Source of the DNA: an uncultured Clostridia bacterium
GTDB lineage: Bacteria; Bacillota; Clostridia; Christensenellales; UBA3700
Assembly: GCA_945872615.1 (NCBI GenBank)
Contig: CAMBZZ010000005.1
Coordinates: forward strand, 1 to 64,000
Length of the DNA stretch: 64,000 bases
Direction of reading: 5' to 3'
Under the pieces are notes generated by a model that saw only the letters and a list, made by a program, of their open reading frames with translations, was not told where the DNA came from and did not search any database. Numbering within the stretch: position 1 is the stretch's first letter; each line of letters opens with the position of its first letter. Shown piece after piece: positions 8,038-17,595 of this stretch. Both the position numbers and the translations under genes were made by a program.

Positions 8038-9353
8038 ATCAATTCTCCTATACTGTCTTCTCCGTCTACTCCGACGATTTTTACTTTGTATATAGTGCCG
8101 ACATCAACGGGTCTATCGGCTGTAAAATATACCGTCGTGTCTATATCCGGTGCGTCAAACGAAGTTCTACCGACGAAGGCTTGTCTATCGTAATCCACGC
8201 CCTCGTATATTACGTCGACGACTTCTCCCACTCTGGCAAGCAGCTTTTGAGCGAGAATATTCTCCGACAACTCGTACAACGCCTCCACTCTCTCTTGCTT
8301 GACCTCTTCGTCAATCTGTCCGCTAAGACGAGCGGCGGGAGTGCCCTCCTCGCAAGAATAGGCAAAGAAACCGCACCTATCGAGTTTAGCTTCGGCAATA
8401 AAGTCGTAGAGTTGGTCAAAGTCCTCTGCGCTCTCACCCGGGAAACCTACGATGAAGGTGGAACGAATGGCAAAATTACCTCTACTCCTTATCCTCTCTA
8501 TGAGTTGTCTAATATAGTCGCCGCTCACGCGTCTATTCATCTTCTTTAGTATTGTATCACTTATATGTTGACAAGGTATGTCAAGATATTTACAAATTTT
8601 TGGATTGGAAACAATATAATCAAGAAGTTCGTCGGTAATGAGTTCCGGATACAAATACATCAAGCGTATCCATTCGACGTCGAGCTTGCTCAACTCTTGA
8701 AGCAGCTCTATTAGTCGTGGCTCGCCGTACAAGTCTTTGCCGTAATTGGTCACGTCTTGAGCCACCAAAATAATCTCTTTGATTGGATGTTCGGTAAGTA
8801 AATCTCGCACCTCTTGTACTATATCTTGTATAGGACGAGACGTGTATCTACCTCTTATGTAAGGTATGGCACAATAGGTACAATGATTGTCGCACCCTTC
8901 GGCGATTTTGACGTAAGCATAATGCTCGGGCGTCGTCAATACTCTATCGGAAGAAAAGCGCCTATCGTTGATGTCGTTTTTGACGCAAACTTGTCCGCCG
9001 TCTTTGGTCAAGCCGTCTAAGATTTCGGGTAGTTTGTGATAATTAGCAGTACCCAAGAATACGTCAACTTCGGGCATCTCGGCGCTCATCTCATCCATAT
9101 ATCTCTGAACGAGACAGCCTGTAACGACGAGCACCTTGCACTTGCCTTGCTTTTTGTATTCCGCCATCTCCAAAACCGTGTTGATAGCCTCAACCTTTGC
9201 CGACTCGATAAATCCGCAAGTATTGACGATAATTATCTCCGCCTCGCTAGGATCGGGAGTAAAATCGTAGCCGTAGTTTTTGAGATAAGCAAGCATATTT
9301 TCGGTATCTATTCTGTTTTTGTCACAGCCTAAAGATACTGTTCCTACTTTCAT
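8034..9353 (-). CDS. rimO: Ribosomal protein S12 methylthiotransferase RimO
   Basis: Radical SAM methylthiotransferase that modifies an aspartate of ribosomal protein S12. 439 aa. The N-terminal UPF0004 domain has cysteines at 10, 46 and 80 for one [4Fe-4S] cluster. The radical SAM triad C154-x3-C158-x2-C161 is followed by a C-terminal TRAM domain. The KVGTVSLGCDKNRIDTE start is typical of RimO rather than MiaB. The ATG overlaps the ftsK stop by one base (TAATG). Confidence 0.95.
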   Translation of the reverse strand: MKVGTVSLGCDKNRIDTENMLAYLKNYGYDFTPDPSEAEIIIVNTCGFIESAKVEAINTVLEMAEYKKQGKCKVLVVTGCLVQRYMDEMSAEMPEVDVFLGTANYHKLPEILDGLTKDGGQVCVKNDINDRRFSSDRVLTTPEHYAYVKIAEGCDNHCTYCAIPYIRGRYTSRPIQDIVQEVRDLLTEHPIKEIILVAQDVTNYGKDLYGEPRLIELLQELSKLDVEWIRLMYLYPELITDELLDYIVSNPKICKYLDIPCQHISDTILKKMNRRVSGDYIRQLIERIRSRGNFAIRSTFIVGFPGESAEDFDQLYDFIAEAKLDRCGFFAYSCEEGTPAARLSGQIDEEVKQERVEALYELSENILAQKLLARVGEVVDVIYEGVDYDRQAFVGRTSFDAPDIDTTVYFTADRPVDVGTIYKVKIVGVDGEDSIGELI

Positions 9354-12300
9354 TATTCGTCTCCTTCGAGCGCTCTCTTTTTGAGTTGCTCGACTTGTTC
9401 TTCGTTGAGAGCAAATACCAAGTTTTTACCTTCTTGTCTTACGTAGTTTTTGCTCTTGAGCCAATCCACTATTCTTCCCGCTCTGTTGAATCCTAGACTA
9501 AATCTTCTCTGCAAGCCCGATATGGATACGGTAGAATTCTCCAGTCCGTAATCCAAGACGTCCATACACAGTTCGTCAGGGAATTCACTATTGCGCTTGT
9601 CCATACCGTCGGCGTCCACGACAGCCGCTTCTTCTTCCGTCTTGTTGATAAAGTTGCTGATTTGCTCGTCAAAATAAGCCTCGTTGCGCTCTTTGACTTG
9701 CTCTACGATTGCCTTGACCTCTTTGGTGTGAATAAACGCGCCTTGCACACGCACCGGATTTGGCTTGACTGCTTCTTTGTACAACATATCGCCCATGCGC
9801 AAGAGTTTTTCTGCGCCTTGATAGTCGAGTATCGTCTTGCTATCCACACCGCTGGTGACGGCAAAAGCTATTCTCGTAGGGAGGTTGGACTTGATAGTAC
9901 CGGTAATAACGTCTACGGAAGGTCTTTGGGTGGCAAGTATGAGGTGAATACCCGCGGCACGCGCCTTGGCGGCAAGCTTTTTGACCAAAGCTTGGAATTC
10001 TTTGCCTACCGGCGACAAAATAATATCGCCAACCTCGTCTATTACTATTAGAATAAACGGCAATTTTTTGTCCGCGTCGACCTCTTCGTTGTATTGAGCA
10101 AGATTGGCTACCGACATGTCCGTCATTAGTTGATAGCGGTTTTCCATCTCCTCGACCGCCCATTTGAGCGCGTTGATGACCTTCTTTTCTTCCGACAAAA
10201 TTTGCGGGATAAGCAAGTGCGGAATATTGCGATAGATGTTGAGTTCTACGACCTTAGGGTCTACGAGTATCATACGAAGCTGTTCGGGCGAGTATTTGTA
10301 CAACATACTGCATATCATACCGTTGAGACACACCGACTTACCCGCACCCGAAGCACCCGCTACCAAAGCGTGAGGGAATTTTGTGATGTCGCTGACGTAA
10401 CATTTGCCGTCTATATCCTTGCCCAGAGCAAAATACAATCCGTCCTTGTCGGTATTGTTGAACTCCGGACTGTTGATGACCGCCTTTAGTCCTACGGTAC
10501 CTCTGTTCTTATTAGGAATCTCTATACCGCAACATCTTTTGCCCGGGATTGGGGCTTCGAGACGCATACTCTCTACGCCAAGCCACATGACAATATCGTT
10601 ATATTTTGACGTGATACGTCCGAGTTGCGCGTTGGTCTCGAACTCTATACGAGAAAAAGTAGGACCTTTGACTATATTGGAGACTTGTATCTCTACGCCG
10701 AAGTCAGCCATCTTCTCGGTGAGCGTCCTTGCTAAATCGTCCAAATAGTCGCTGTCTACCGCTACGTCCTCTTGATAATCTCTCAAACAATCCAAAGAAG
10801 GAGGATTGTAAGGCGCGATAACTCGTGGCTTTGGTTTTGGTAATTCCTTCTTTTCGTCGTGTACCGCTTGATTTTGCACTACTTGATTTTGTGCGGTTTG
10901 ATTGTTGTTTCTAATCGCGCCGAAGTCAGGCTTGAGGCTTTGATAAGGGAAGTTGACTGGGGTCTCCTCAACCTCTTTGGCACCGCTGTTGCTTTGAGCC
11001 TTTTGCTCCGCCTCACGCTGTCTTTGGGCTTGTCGCTCTTTGAGCTGTCTCAATCTCTCGGCTCTTGCCTTCTTTTCTTCGTCTTCTCGGGCTTGTTGCT
11101 CTGTCTGCTCGGGTTGTTCGCAAGGCTTTATCTCATCGTCTTGAGGTTGCATCGAAGCGTTGTCGTCAACGATAGCTTGAGCATCGTAGGCTGCGTCTTG
11201 CTTAGTTTCGTCAGCCTTATCCCTATCGTCCGCATCGTTGTCTCTATACTCTTGCAAGCCTTGGTTGAGGGCGTTTTCTATCTCTTGCATAAAGTCGGAC
11301 TTTTCGTCCTCTCCCTTCTCTTGCGAATCATCAGCCGAGTTGTTGACGCCCATATGGTTGATGATTTGTTGCATGCGATAGTTGCTACAATAAGGTTTGT
11401 AGCGCTCGTCGATTTCTTGAGGTTGCCGAGGCTCGGATTGTTCTTCTTGGATAGGCTGCTTAGGCACGACGTTGTTCTTAGCGCCGTACCTTGTCGAAGG
11501 GTCAACCGTCAAACTGCCCCTATATTGAGGAGCTGCCGGCATTGCGCCGTCATTGTACCAAAAGTCAAGCACCGCTTGTCTTTCGGCGTCGACGCTGTTT
11601 TTTACTTCTTGCGGATTGAGTATGGTGCCGTCTTCGTCAAAGGTATCTCCGCTCTCTTCGTCGTTGAGGTCGACTTTCTCCAAAGGCTCGTATTCCAACG
11701 GTCGATTGCTTCCCAAATAGCCTTTGCCTATATTGTTGGACAAACTCTTGCCGCTGACCGTGCCGTTGTATAATTCTCTCTTTTTCGAGCTATCCTGACT
11801 TGCACCGTCAACCGATTGTCCCTCGGAGGCTTTGCTCGACTTGGAAAATACTCTTACTTTGTCTGTACGCGAAGGGAAAATCAACTCGCTGTTGATATTG
11901 ACGACTATAGCCATTGCCACGAGCCCCGCCAAAAACAAACTGAGTATAATCATTGCAAAAACGTAGGCTTTGCACATAGGATACGCAACTAGCGCTCCCA
12001 ACCAACCGGCAGGCGTGTCTGCCGACTTGAAACACGAGTCGATATACGTCGAATATCCCGCTGCGGACAAATGTTTGGTCAACGAAACGTGACATATCAT
12101 AATGACTACGGCAGCGATGAGTATATAGCAAACTCTTGCGCCGAAATTTGCCCTCGGTCTTTTGCCGAAAATCAAAAGCAACCCCCACACGAGGGTAGCC
12201 AAAGTATAGCCGTAAACGGCATAGCCGAATACGCCCACGAAAAAGTCTCTAACGTAAGCGCCCGCCCTACCGAATACTCCTACCAAAATACAAAACAATA

Positions 12301-12379
12301 AAAGCGCCAGACCCGATACCATCAGTCCGTTGAAAATTCTATTGGAACGGCTTTGCTTTTCCGTTGAATCTTTGCTCAC
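9353..12379 (-). CDS. ftsK: DNA translocase FtsK/SpoIIIE
   Basis: Septal DNA pump that clears chromosomes from the division septum. 1008 aa: four N-terminal transmembrane helices (about residues 15-165), a long acidic and Gln/Pro-rich linker (about 170-540), then the alpha/beta RecA-type motor with Walker A GASGAGKS (675-682) and Walker B ILIVIDE (about 776-782), and a C-terminal winged-helix gamma domain (about 935-1000) that reads KOPS/SRS sequences. The start is GTG with AGGAG nine bases upstream. The linker is longer than in SpoIIIE of Bacillus. Head gene of the ftsK-rimO-pgsA-cinA-recA run. Confidence 0.96.
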   Translation of the reverse strand: MSKDSTEKQSRSNRIFNGLMVSGLALLLFCILVGVFGRAGAYVRDFFVGVFGYAVYGYTLATLVWGLLLIFGKRPRANFGARVCYILIAAVVIMICHVSLTKHLSAAGYSTYIDSCFKSADTPAGWLGALVAYPMCKAYVFAMIILSLFLAGLVAMAIVVNINSELIFPSRTDKVRVFSKSSKASEGQSVDGASQDSSKKRELYNGTVSGKSLSNNIGKGYLGSNRPLEYEPLEKVDLNDEESGDTFDEDGTILNPQEVKNSVDAERQAVLDFWYNDGAMPAAPQYRGSLTVDPSTRYGAKNNVVPKQPIQEEQSEPRQPQEIDERYKPYCSNYRMQQIINHMGVNNSADDSQEKGEDEKSDFMQEIENALNQGLQEYRDNDADDRDKADETKQDAAYDAQAIVDDNASMQPQDDEIKPCEQPEQTEQQAREDEEKKARAERLRQLKERQAQRQREAEQKAQSNSGAKEVEETPVNFPYQSLKPDFGAIRNNNQTAQNQVVQNQAVHDEKKELPKPKPRVIAPYNPPSLDCLRDYQEDVAVDSDYLDDLARTLTEKMADFGVEIQVSNIVKGPTFSRIEFETNAQLGRITSKYNDIVMWLGVESMRLEAPIPGKRCCGIEIPNKNRGTVGLKAVINSPEFNNTDKDGLYFALGKDIDGKCYVSDITKFPHALVAGASGAGKSVCLNGMICSMLYKYSPEQLRMILVDPKVVELNIYRNIPHLLIPQILSEEKKVINALKWAVEEMENRYQLMTDMSVANLAQYNEEVDADKKLPFILIVIDEVGDIILSPVGKEFQALVKKLAAKARAAGIHLILATQRPSVDVITGTIKSNLPTRIAFAVTSGVDSKTILDYQGAEKLLRMGDMLYKEAVKPNPVRVQGAFIHTKEVKAIVEQVKERNEAYFDEQISNFINKTEEEAAVVDADGMDKRNSEFPDELCMDVLDYGLENSTVSISGLQRRFSLGFNRAGRIVDWLKSKNYVRQEGKNLVFALNEEQVEQLKKRALEGDE

Positions 12380-12416
12380 TCGACGTTCTCCTTATAGTTG
12401 AAGATGGTCATAATTG

Positions 12417-12445
12417 ATTATAGCACAAATGATAACGATTTACAA
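12417..12445 (-). promoter_or_regulatory. Promoter of the ftsK operon
   Basis: TTGTAA (12440-12445), 17-nt spacer, TATAAT (12417-12422) on the minus strand, about 37 nt before the GTG start of ftsK. Confidence 0.75.
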
Positions 12446-12510
12446 TATAATATAAAAAATAAACTAAATTAAATAATGCGTTTTGTCCCAGTACATCGTT
12501 ATTTTGCAAT

Positions 12511-12541
12511 AAAAATGCCGCACCCCGACGGAATACGGCAT
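12511..12541 (-). terminator. Terminator after the M16 peptidase gene
   Basis: A 12-bp stem including G-U pairs (ATGCCG... / ...CGGCAT, 12515-12541) is followed on the minus strand by TTTTTATTG. Confidence 0.85.
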
Positions 12542-12564
12542 CAAAATCTTTTTTACCAAAAATA

Positions 12565-13824
12565 TTATCGCAAACAATCAAGCAAGTCCTCGTCCACCTT
12601 TTGACCGACGTAACTAACCACCGCCTTGGACAAGTCGTAGCAGTCGTCAATAACTTGCGCCACGTCGTCCATAGTAACGCCCTCGATAATTTCGATTTGT
12701 TGGTCAATATCGAATAGGCGATCGGTGTATAGCGCGTGCTTGGCAAGCACTCTCATCTGGGCGGACGTGCTCTCTTGTCCGAGAACGTAGGCGCTCTTTA
12801 GTTGTCTAATACCCTTTTGCAATTCCGCCTCTGTAAGGTACGTCTTTCTTACTTCGTCAATCAACTTTTTGACGGCTTGCAAAGATTTGCACACCGAAGA
12901 GGGATTGGTACCTATATAAATAGTTGTTACGCCGTTGTTGATATAGGTAGAAGGATAACTGTACACGTTGTATGCAAGACCTTGCTTTTCTCTAATCTCT
13001 TGAAATAGCCTACTGCTCATGCCGCCGCCAACTATATTGTTGACGAGCATCATTGCCATAGACAGCGGGTTGTCGTACTCGTATGCGGGCATTGCAATAG
13101 CAATATTGGATTGCTCTATATCTTTGAACTTGGAGACGTAACTGCTAGTAGGAGTATGCCTCTTATCCGTCCACACCCTATCCTTGTTGCAAGCGAATTT
13201 GCCTTCAAAATACTCCTGCACCATAGCTTTAGCCTTTTGAGCGTCGATATTACCCACGATTGAGATAACTACGTCGTCCGCCACGTAGTTGGCTCGGATA
13301 TAGTTGATTAGATCTTGTCTACTAAAGTTCTTGACGTTGTTTCTCGGTCCCAAAATCGGCATTGCCAAAGTATTGCCGTCAAAATACGCCGTAGAAAGAT
13401 TTTCGAGTACCAAGTCGGCGTTGTCGTCCTCGCTCATTGCAATCTCTTCGAGCACCACGCCCTTTTCTCTCTCCATTTCTTCTTGCGGATAGGTCGAATT
13501 GAGAACGATGTCGCTGAGCACTCTAAGGCAATCTTCCGCCACGTCGTCCACGCTGATAGTGTAATAACACGTCATTTGCTTGGAAGTAAAGGCGTTGATT
13601 TGCGCGCCCATACCGTCTATCTCGTCAACTATCTCAAAAGCACTGCGAGTTGCCGTGCCTTTGAAGGTCATATGCTCGATAAAGTGCGATATACCGTTGT
13701 TGGATAGATTCTCGTTGTTACTGCCGCAACCCACGGCGACCGCTATGCCGACCGACCTTACGCCCGATAGCTTTTTGTAGACCAATCTAAGTCCGCTAGG
13801 ATATTGATAAATAAAACTATTCAT
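12565..13824 (-). CDS. M16 family zinc peptidase (MlpA/YmxG-like)
   Basis: 419 aa. Pitrilysin-type inverted zinc motif HFIEH at about residues 47-51 with the distal Glu near 127 (EKGVVLEEI), which is the expected spacing of about 76 residues. The C-terminal half is the second M16 fold, with the R/Y-type GLAYNVYSY segment. It lies downstream of rpsO, pnp and a polysaccharide deacetylase, the same order as B. subtilis rpsO-pnpA-ylxY-mlpA. Two candidate ATGs exist. The first (13830) directly abuts a -10 TATAAT; the second (13824) lies 6 nt after it. I prefer the second, which implies a leaderless mRNA. Confidence 0.93.
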   Translation of the reverse strand: MNSFIYQYPSGLRLVYKKLSGVRSVGIAVAVGCGSNNENLSNNGISHFIEHMTFKGTATRSAFEIVDEIDGMGAQINAFTSKQMTCYYTISVDDVAEDCLRVLSDIVLNSTYPQEEMEREKGVVLEEIAMSEDDNADLVLENLSTAYFDGNTLAMPILGPRNNVKNFSRQDLINYIRANYVADDVVISIVGNIDAQKAKAMVQEYFEGKFACNKDRVWTDKRHTPTSSYVSKFKDIEQSNIAIAMPAYEYDNPLSMAMMLVNNIVGGGMSSRLFQEIREKQGLAYNVYSYPSTYINNGVTTIYIGTNPSSVCKSLQAVKKLIDEVRKTYLTEAELQKGIRQLKSAYVLGQESTSAQMRVLAKHALYTDRLFDIDQQIEIIEGVTMDDVAQVIDDCYDLSKAVVSYVGQKVDEDLLDCLR

Positions 13825-13830
13825 AACCAT

Positions 13831-13859
13831 ATTATAGATTATTATCTAGCTTTTGTAAA
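13831..13859 (-). promoter_or_regulatory. Leaderless promoter of the M16 peptidase gene
   Basis: TTTACA (13854-13859), exactly 17 nt, TATAAT (13831-13836), then ATGGTT and the ATG at 13824. There is no Shine-Dalgarno. The upstream polysaccharide deacetylase gene ends about 12 bp beyond the -35. Confidence 0.75.
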
Positions 13860-13870
13860 GTCAACCAAGT

Positions 13871-14605
13871 CTATACGTTGTTTTTTTGGATTATTTGGCT
13901 GACGGTGACTGCTTGGAGACCTTGACTTGAATAGTATTGGAATATATCGGGCAAAGCCTCCAAAGTGTGCTTGGTAGGATGTGCCAAAATCATATCTCCG
14001 GCACTTACGTTTTTGGTGGCTCTCTGATACACCAACGAAGCGTCCTTGTCACGCCAATCTATGGTATCTTTTGACCACATAATCACCGTCATGTCTAGGC
14101 TTTTAGCCGCCTTGAGAGTTGATTCGCCAAAGCTACCCGACGGCGGTGCAAAGAGCTTGATTGAGTAACCGCTGACAGCCAAAACCAGACTGTTGGTGGC
14201 TTTGATTTCGCTGAGATTTCCCTCTAAGCTCAACTTTTTGTGATCCTTGTGAAAATAACCGTGATTGCCTATCTCATGCCCTTCGTCAATTATTTTTTTG
14301 AGTAAATCGTTGTTGTCGTCAACCCAACTACCACCGACGAAAAAAGTGCATTTGACGCCGTATTTTTTCATCACTTCGAGCATCGGCTCGATAAATTCCG
14401 TACCCCAATACACGTTGATCATCAAAGCCACTTCGTTCCGAGTGCTTTCACCGCGATAATACGGCGCTTCGACGTCGCCAGAAAATGCAAAAATAGAATT
14501 ATATCCGCTAAAACTCGTCACCGCGACTATCGCTAGCATCGCGATAATTATTACGTTGGTGAGTATACTCGTCAATCTAATGCCCGCTATTTTGAACTTT
14601 TTCAT
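13871..14605 (-). CDS. Polysaccharide deacetylase-fold protein (YlxY-like)
   Basis: 244 aa with an N-terminal membrane anchor or signal (about residues 12-38) and a NodB homology domain. The HEIGNHGYFH motif with both zinc-ligand histidines (about residues 121-130), the FAPPSGSFG motif and a C-terminal ILAHPT motif are present. The first catalytic motif, normally TFDDG, reads MINVYWG, so the base and metal Asp pair is missing. I recall the same change in the YlxY branch next to pnp, where activity is unproven. The start has AGGT very close to the ATG, and TACAAT lies 5 nt upstream. Confidence 0.86.
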   Translation of the reverse strand: MKKFKIAGIRLTSILTNVIIIAMLAIVAVTSFSGYNSIFAFSGDVEAPYYRGESTRNEVALMINVYWGTEFIEPMLEVMKKYGVKCTFFVGGSWVDDNNDLLKKIIDEGHEIGNHGYFHKDHKKLSLEGNLSEIKATNSLVLAVSGYSIKLFAPPSGSFGESTLKAAKSLDMTVIMWSKDTIDWRDKDASLVYQRATKNVSAGDMILAHPTKHTLEALPDIFQYYSSQGLQAVTVSQIIQKNNV

Positions 14606-14719
14606 ACCTAATTGTATTCTTCGAGCAGGCGATATATGATAGTGACCTTATATAATGGCAAATGAGTTAAGTTGCTTGACGAAAGTTGGACGTATAATAT
14701 AGTTTTTGAAAATTTGCCA

Positions 14720-14748
14720 AAAAAAATCACGCCGCATAGGCGGCGTGA
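14720..14748 (-). terminator. Terminator of pnp
   Basis: A 9-bp GC-rich stem (TCACGCCGC / GCGGCGTGA, 14727-14748) is followed on the minus strand by eight T. Confidence 0.92.
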
Positions 14749-14764
14749 CGTTGGCTAATCAACC

Positions 14765-16849
14765 TTACTTGATTACTTCGAGAAGTTTGAGCGCAATGCC
14801 CTTTTCGTTGATGTCGATGACTTGTACTTTTACTTTGTCGCCGATAGCAACCACGTCTTCTACCTTTTCTACTCTCTCTTTCTTAAGTTTGGAGATATGA
14901 ATCATAGCGTCCTTACCCGGAGCAAGTTGTACGAATGCGCCGAAGTTCATAATTCTAACGACTTCGCCTTCGAGTATCGTACCTACTTCAGGGTCGTTGA
15001 CGATGAGTTCGATGATAGACTTAGCCTTTTGGATAGCGTCCATATCGTCGCTGGATACGAATACGTCGCCAAAGTCGCTGATGTCAATCTTAACGCCCGT
15101 ATCTTCGATAATCTTGTTGATGACTTTGCCTTGCTTGCCTACAACGTCACCTATCTTGTCAGGGTTGATGTTGAAGGAAACAATCTTAGGAGCGAACTTG
15201 GAGAGTTCCTTTCTTGGCTCAGGCAAAACGGCGAGCATCTTGTCGAGAATCTCAAGTCTGCCGACTCTAGCCTGTGCCAAAGCTTTGCGCAAAATCTCTT
15301 CGTTGATACCTTTGATTTTGATGTCCATTTGGATAGCGGTGATACCGTCTTTGGTACCTGCTACCTTGAAGTCCATATCGCCGAGGAAGTCCTCAAGTCC
15401 TTGAATATCCGTCAAAACAGATACTTTGGACTTGTCTTCGTTGCTGATAAGTCCCATTGCAACGCCCGCTACAGGCTTTTTGATAGGCACGCCCGCGTCC
15501 ATAAGAGCAAGGGTGCTACCGCACACGCTGGCTTGGGAAGTAGAGCCGTTGGAGCTGAGAACTTCGCTGACCGTGCGGATTGCGTATGGGAATACGTCTT
15601 CGGACGGAAGAACAGGCTCGAGAGCTCTCTCTGCGAGTGCGCCGTGACCGATTTCTCTTCTTCCCGGGCTCTTGGCAGGTTTTGCCTCGCCTACGCTGTA
15701 TGGTGGGAAGTTGTAGTGGTGAATATATCTCTTGCATACTTCGTCGTCGATACCTTCGAGTTTTTGAACTTCGGAGATAGTGCCGAGGGTGCAGCAAGTG
15801 AGAACTTGAGTCTGACCGCGAGTAAATACGCCCGTGCCGTGTACTCTTGGCAAAACGCCTACTTCACACCAGATAGGTCTGATTTCCGTCAAAGCTCTGC
15901 CGTCAGGTCTGATACCTTCGTTGAGAATCTTAGCTCTAACCTTAGCTTTCTTCATAGCGTACAAGGTCTCGCCGATGTCCTTTTTACCGTCAGGGAAAAC
16001 CTCTGCAAAGTGAGCGTAAACGTCCTCGTCAAGGGCTTCTTCTGCCTTTTCTCTTGCTTGACGGTCGTAGTTTTCGAGTACGGCGTCCATCTTAGCGTCT
16101 GCATATTCTTTGACTGCAGAAGCAATCTCCGGAGCAGGTGCGTAGAGAGTTGGAACGAACTTCTCTTTACCGATTTCTTTTTGGATAGACTCTATCCAAG
16201 CAACTATCTTTTTGATTTCTTCGTGACCGAACAAAATAGCGCCGATCATCTCTTCTTCCGTCAATTCGTTGGCACCCGCTTCTACCATCAAGATAGCTTC
16301 CTTAGTACCGCTGAGGCTGAGGTGAAGTCTGCTTCTGTCTCTTTGCTCACTGGTTGGGTTGATGACGTACTGTCCGTCAACGTAGCCCACGATTACCGAA
16401 CCCGTAGGTCCTGCAAACGGAATATCGCTGATGCTGAGCGCGATAGAGCTACCGAGCATAGCGTATACTTCAGGCGGATAATTGGTATCTACCGACAAGC
16501 AAGTAGCCGTCACGCAAACGTCGTTGTAAAATCCCTTAGGGAAAAGCGGACGCAAAGGTCTGTCGATAAGTCTCGATACGAGAATTGCCTTGTCGCTAGG
16601 TCTTCCCTCTCTCTTCTTGAAGCCGCCTGGAATCTTACCTACCGAATACATCTTCTCTTCAAAGTCGCATCCGAGTGGGAAAAAGTCGATTCCGTCTCTC
16701 TGTGTCTTTGCCATCGTAGCGTTGACCATAACCGCAGTATCGTTGCAACGAACGATGCAACTGCCGTTGGCTTGTCCGCAATACGCACCCGTCTCTACGG
16801 TAACTTCTCTACCGCCGATGGTCGTGCTGAAAATCTTTCTGTCTTTCAT
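14765..16849 (-). CDS. pnp: Polyribonucleotide nucleotidyltransferase (PNPase)
   Basis: Phosphorolytic 3'-5' exoribonuclease of the degradosome. 694 aa with two RNase PH domains (about 1-225 and 305-540) joined by an alpha-helical domain, then KH (about 550-610, VVGKQGKVINKI) and S1 (about 618-690, GAFVQL) RNA-binding domains. A GGAGG ribosome-binding site precedes the ATG. It follows rpsO, as in most bacteria. Confidence 0.98.
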   Translation of the reverse strand: MKDRKIFSTTIGGREVTVETGAYCGQANGSCIVRCNDTAVMVNATMAKTQRDGIDFFPLGCDFEEKMYSVGKIPGGFKKREGRPSDKAILVSRLIDRPLRPLFPKGFYNDVCVTATCLSVDTNYPPEVYAMLGSSIALSISDIPFAGPTGSVIVGYVDGQYVINPTSEQRDRSRLHLSLSGTKEAILMVEAGANELTEEEMIGAILFGHEEIKKIVAWIESIQKEIGKEKFVPTLYAPAPEIASAVKEYADAKMDAVLENYDRQAREKAEEALDEDVYAHFAEVFPDGKKDIGETLYAMKKAKVRAKILNEGIRPDGRALTEIRPIWCEVGVLPRVHGTGVFTRGQTQVLTCCTLGTISEVQKLEGIDDEVCKRYIHHYNFPPYSVGEAKPAKSPGRREIGHGALAERALEPVLPSEDVFPYAIRTVSEVLSSNGSTSQASVCGSTLALMDAGVPIKKPVAGVAMGLISNEDKSKVSVLTDIQGLEDFLGDMDFKVAGTKDGITAIQMDIKIKGINEEILRKALAQARVGRLEILDKMLAVLPEPRKELSKFAPKIVSFNINPDKIGDVVGKQGKVINKIIEDTGVKIDISDFGDVFVSSDDMDAIQKAKSIIELIVNDPEVGTILEGEVVRIMNFGAFVQLAPGKDAMIHISKLKKERVEKVEDVVAIGDKVKVQVIDINEKGIALKLLEVIK

Positions 16850-16905
16850 TACTAACCTCCAATTTAGCTTTTGATAATATCTTCTATTTTATTATAACTA
16901 ATTTT

Positions 16906-16939
16906 TATAAAATGAGAGCGTTGAAATAAACGCTCTCAT
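16906..16939 (-). terminator. Terminator of rpsO
   Basis: An 11-bp stem (ATGAGAGCGTT / AACGCTCTCAT, 16912-16939) with a six-base loop is followed on the minus strand by TTTATAAAAATT. The interrupted T tract suggests partial read-through into pnp. Confidence 0.8.
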
Positions 16940-16944
16940 GTTTT

Positions 16945-17211
16945 TTACTTACGCAAACCGAGTTTTGCTATAAGATTACGATAACGCTCGATGTCGGTCT
17001 TCTTGAGATATGCAAGCAAGTTTCTTCTCTTACCTACCATTCTCAACAAGCCTCTTCTTGAGTGGAAGTCCTTTGCGTTGGTGGCAAAGTGTTCGTTGAG
17101 ATGTTCGATTCTTGCGGTAAGAAGCGCGATTTGAACTTCCGGGGAACCCGTATCCCCTTCGGTTAGAGCGTATTGCTCGATGATTTGTTGTTTCGTAAGA
17201 TTGTTTTCCAT
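16945..17211 (-). CDS. rpsO: 30S ribosomal protein S15
   Basis: 88-aa primary 16S rRNA-binding protein of the small subunit platform. The conserved [35 protein letters not shown] and the C-terminal Arg/Lys tail are all present. The ATG at 17211 is preceded by AGGAGTC. A leader of about 75 nt lies between promoter and gene and could hold an autoregulatory structure, as known for S15 in other bacteria. Confidence 0.97.
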   Translation of the reverse strand: MENNLTKQQIIEQYALTEGDTGSPEVQIALLTARIEHLNEHFATNAKDFHSRRGLLRMVGKRRNLLAYLKKTDIERYRNLIAKLGLRK

Positions 17212-17291
17212 ATTTGACTCCTTGAGTTTTATTTGCCCTAAACCAAGCATAACATCGGAAAATTGTTAAACCTCGCACAGGGTACGGTAGT

Positions 17292-17320
17292 ATCTTAGCA
17301 CAATAAAAATTTCTTGGCAA
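17292..17320 (-). promoter_or_regulatory. Promoter of rpsO-pnp
   Basis: TTGCCA (17315-17320), 17-nt spacer, TAAGAT (17292-17297) on the minus strand, giving a leader of roughly 75 nt before rpsO. Confidence 0.7.
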
Positions 17321-17595
17321 CTGTTTGAAAGGTATTTATTAAATAAATATCTATACCTAGTCTTTATCGGTTAGCATTGCATCACTTGCATTACTCGTGG
17401 TGCTCACAACAAGGCTTCGTCGCTAAAATATCGTCGTAGCAAAATTATTTTTTGCCTTTTGAGACGAGTTTATGCAAAAAGCCTTAACTCCACTTGCAGC
17501 ACGCACGTAATACTCCGATATGGCACGGTCGCAGAATCGTGTGCGACGTAGGCTTACGACGAGAGTGGCAAAATTAAGTATGCAACGACTATAGT
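17321..17595. other. Gene-free stretch between rpsO promoter and hemZ
   Basis: No gene or clear terminator was found. Around 17540-17575, GTGTGCGACGTAG...ACGACGAGAG loosely recalls the end of the palindromic repeat at 60.75-61.2 kb (TATTGCGACGCAT...CCGCGAGAG), so this may be a decayed copy. Very uncertain. Confidence 0.25.

Noticed and set aside
14822..16855. Very long open frame (677 codons) on the plus strand opposite pnp
   Set aside because: It mirrors the full pnp gene, lacks a ribosome-binding site and encodes no recognisable motif. It is open because of codon bias in pnp.
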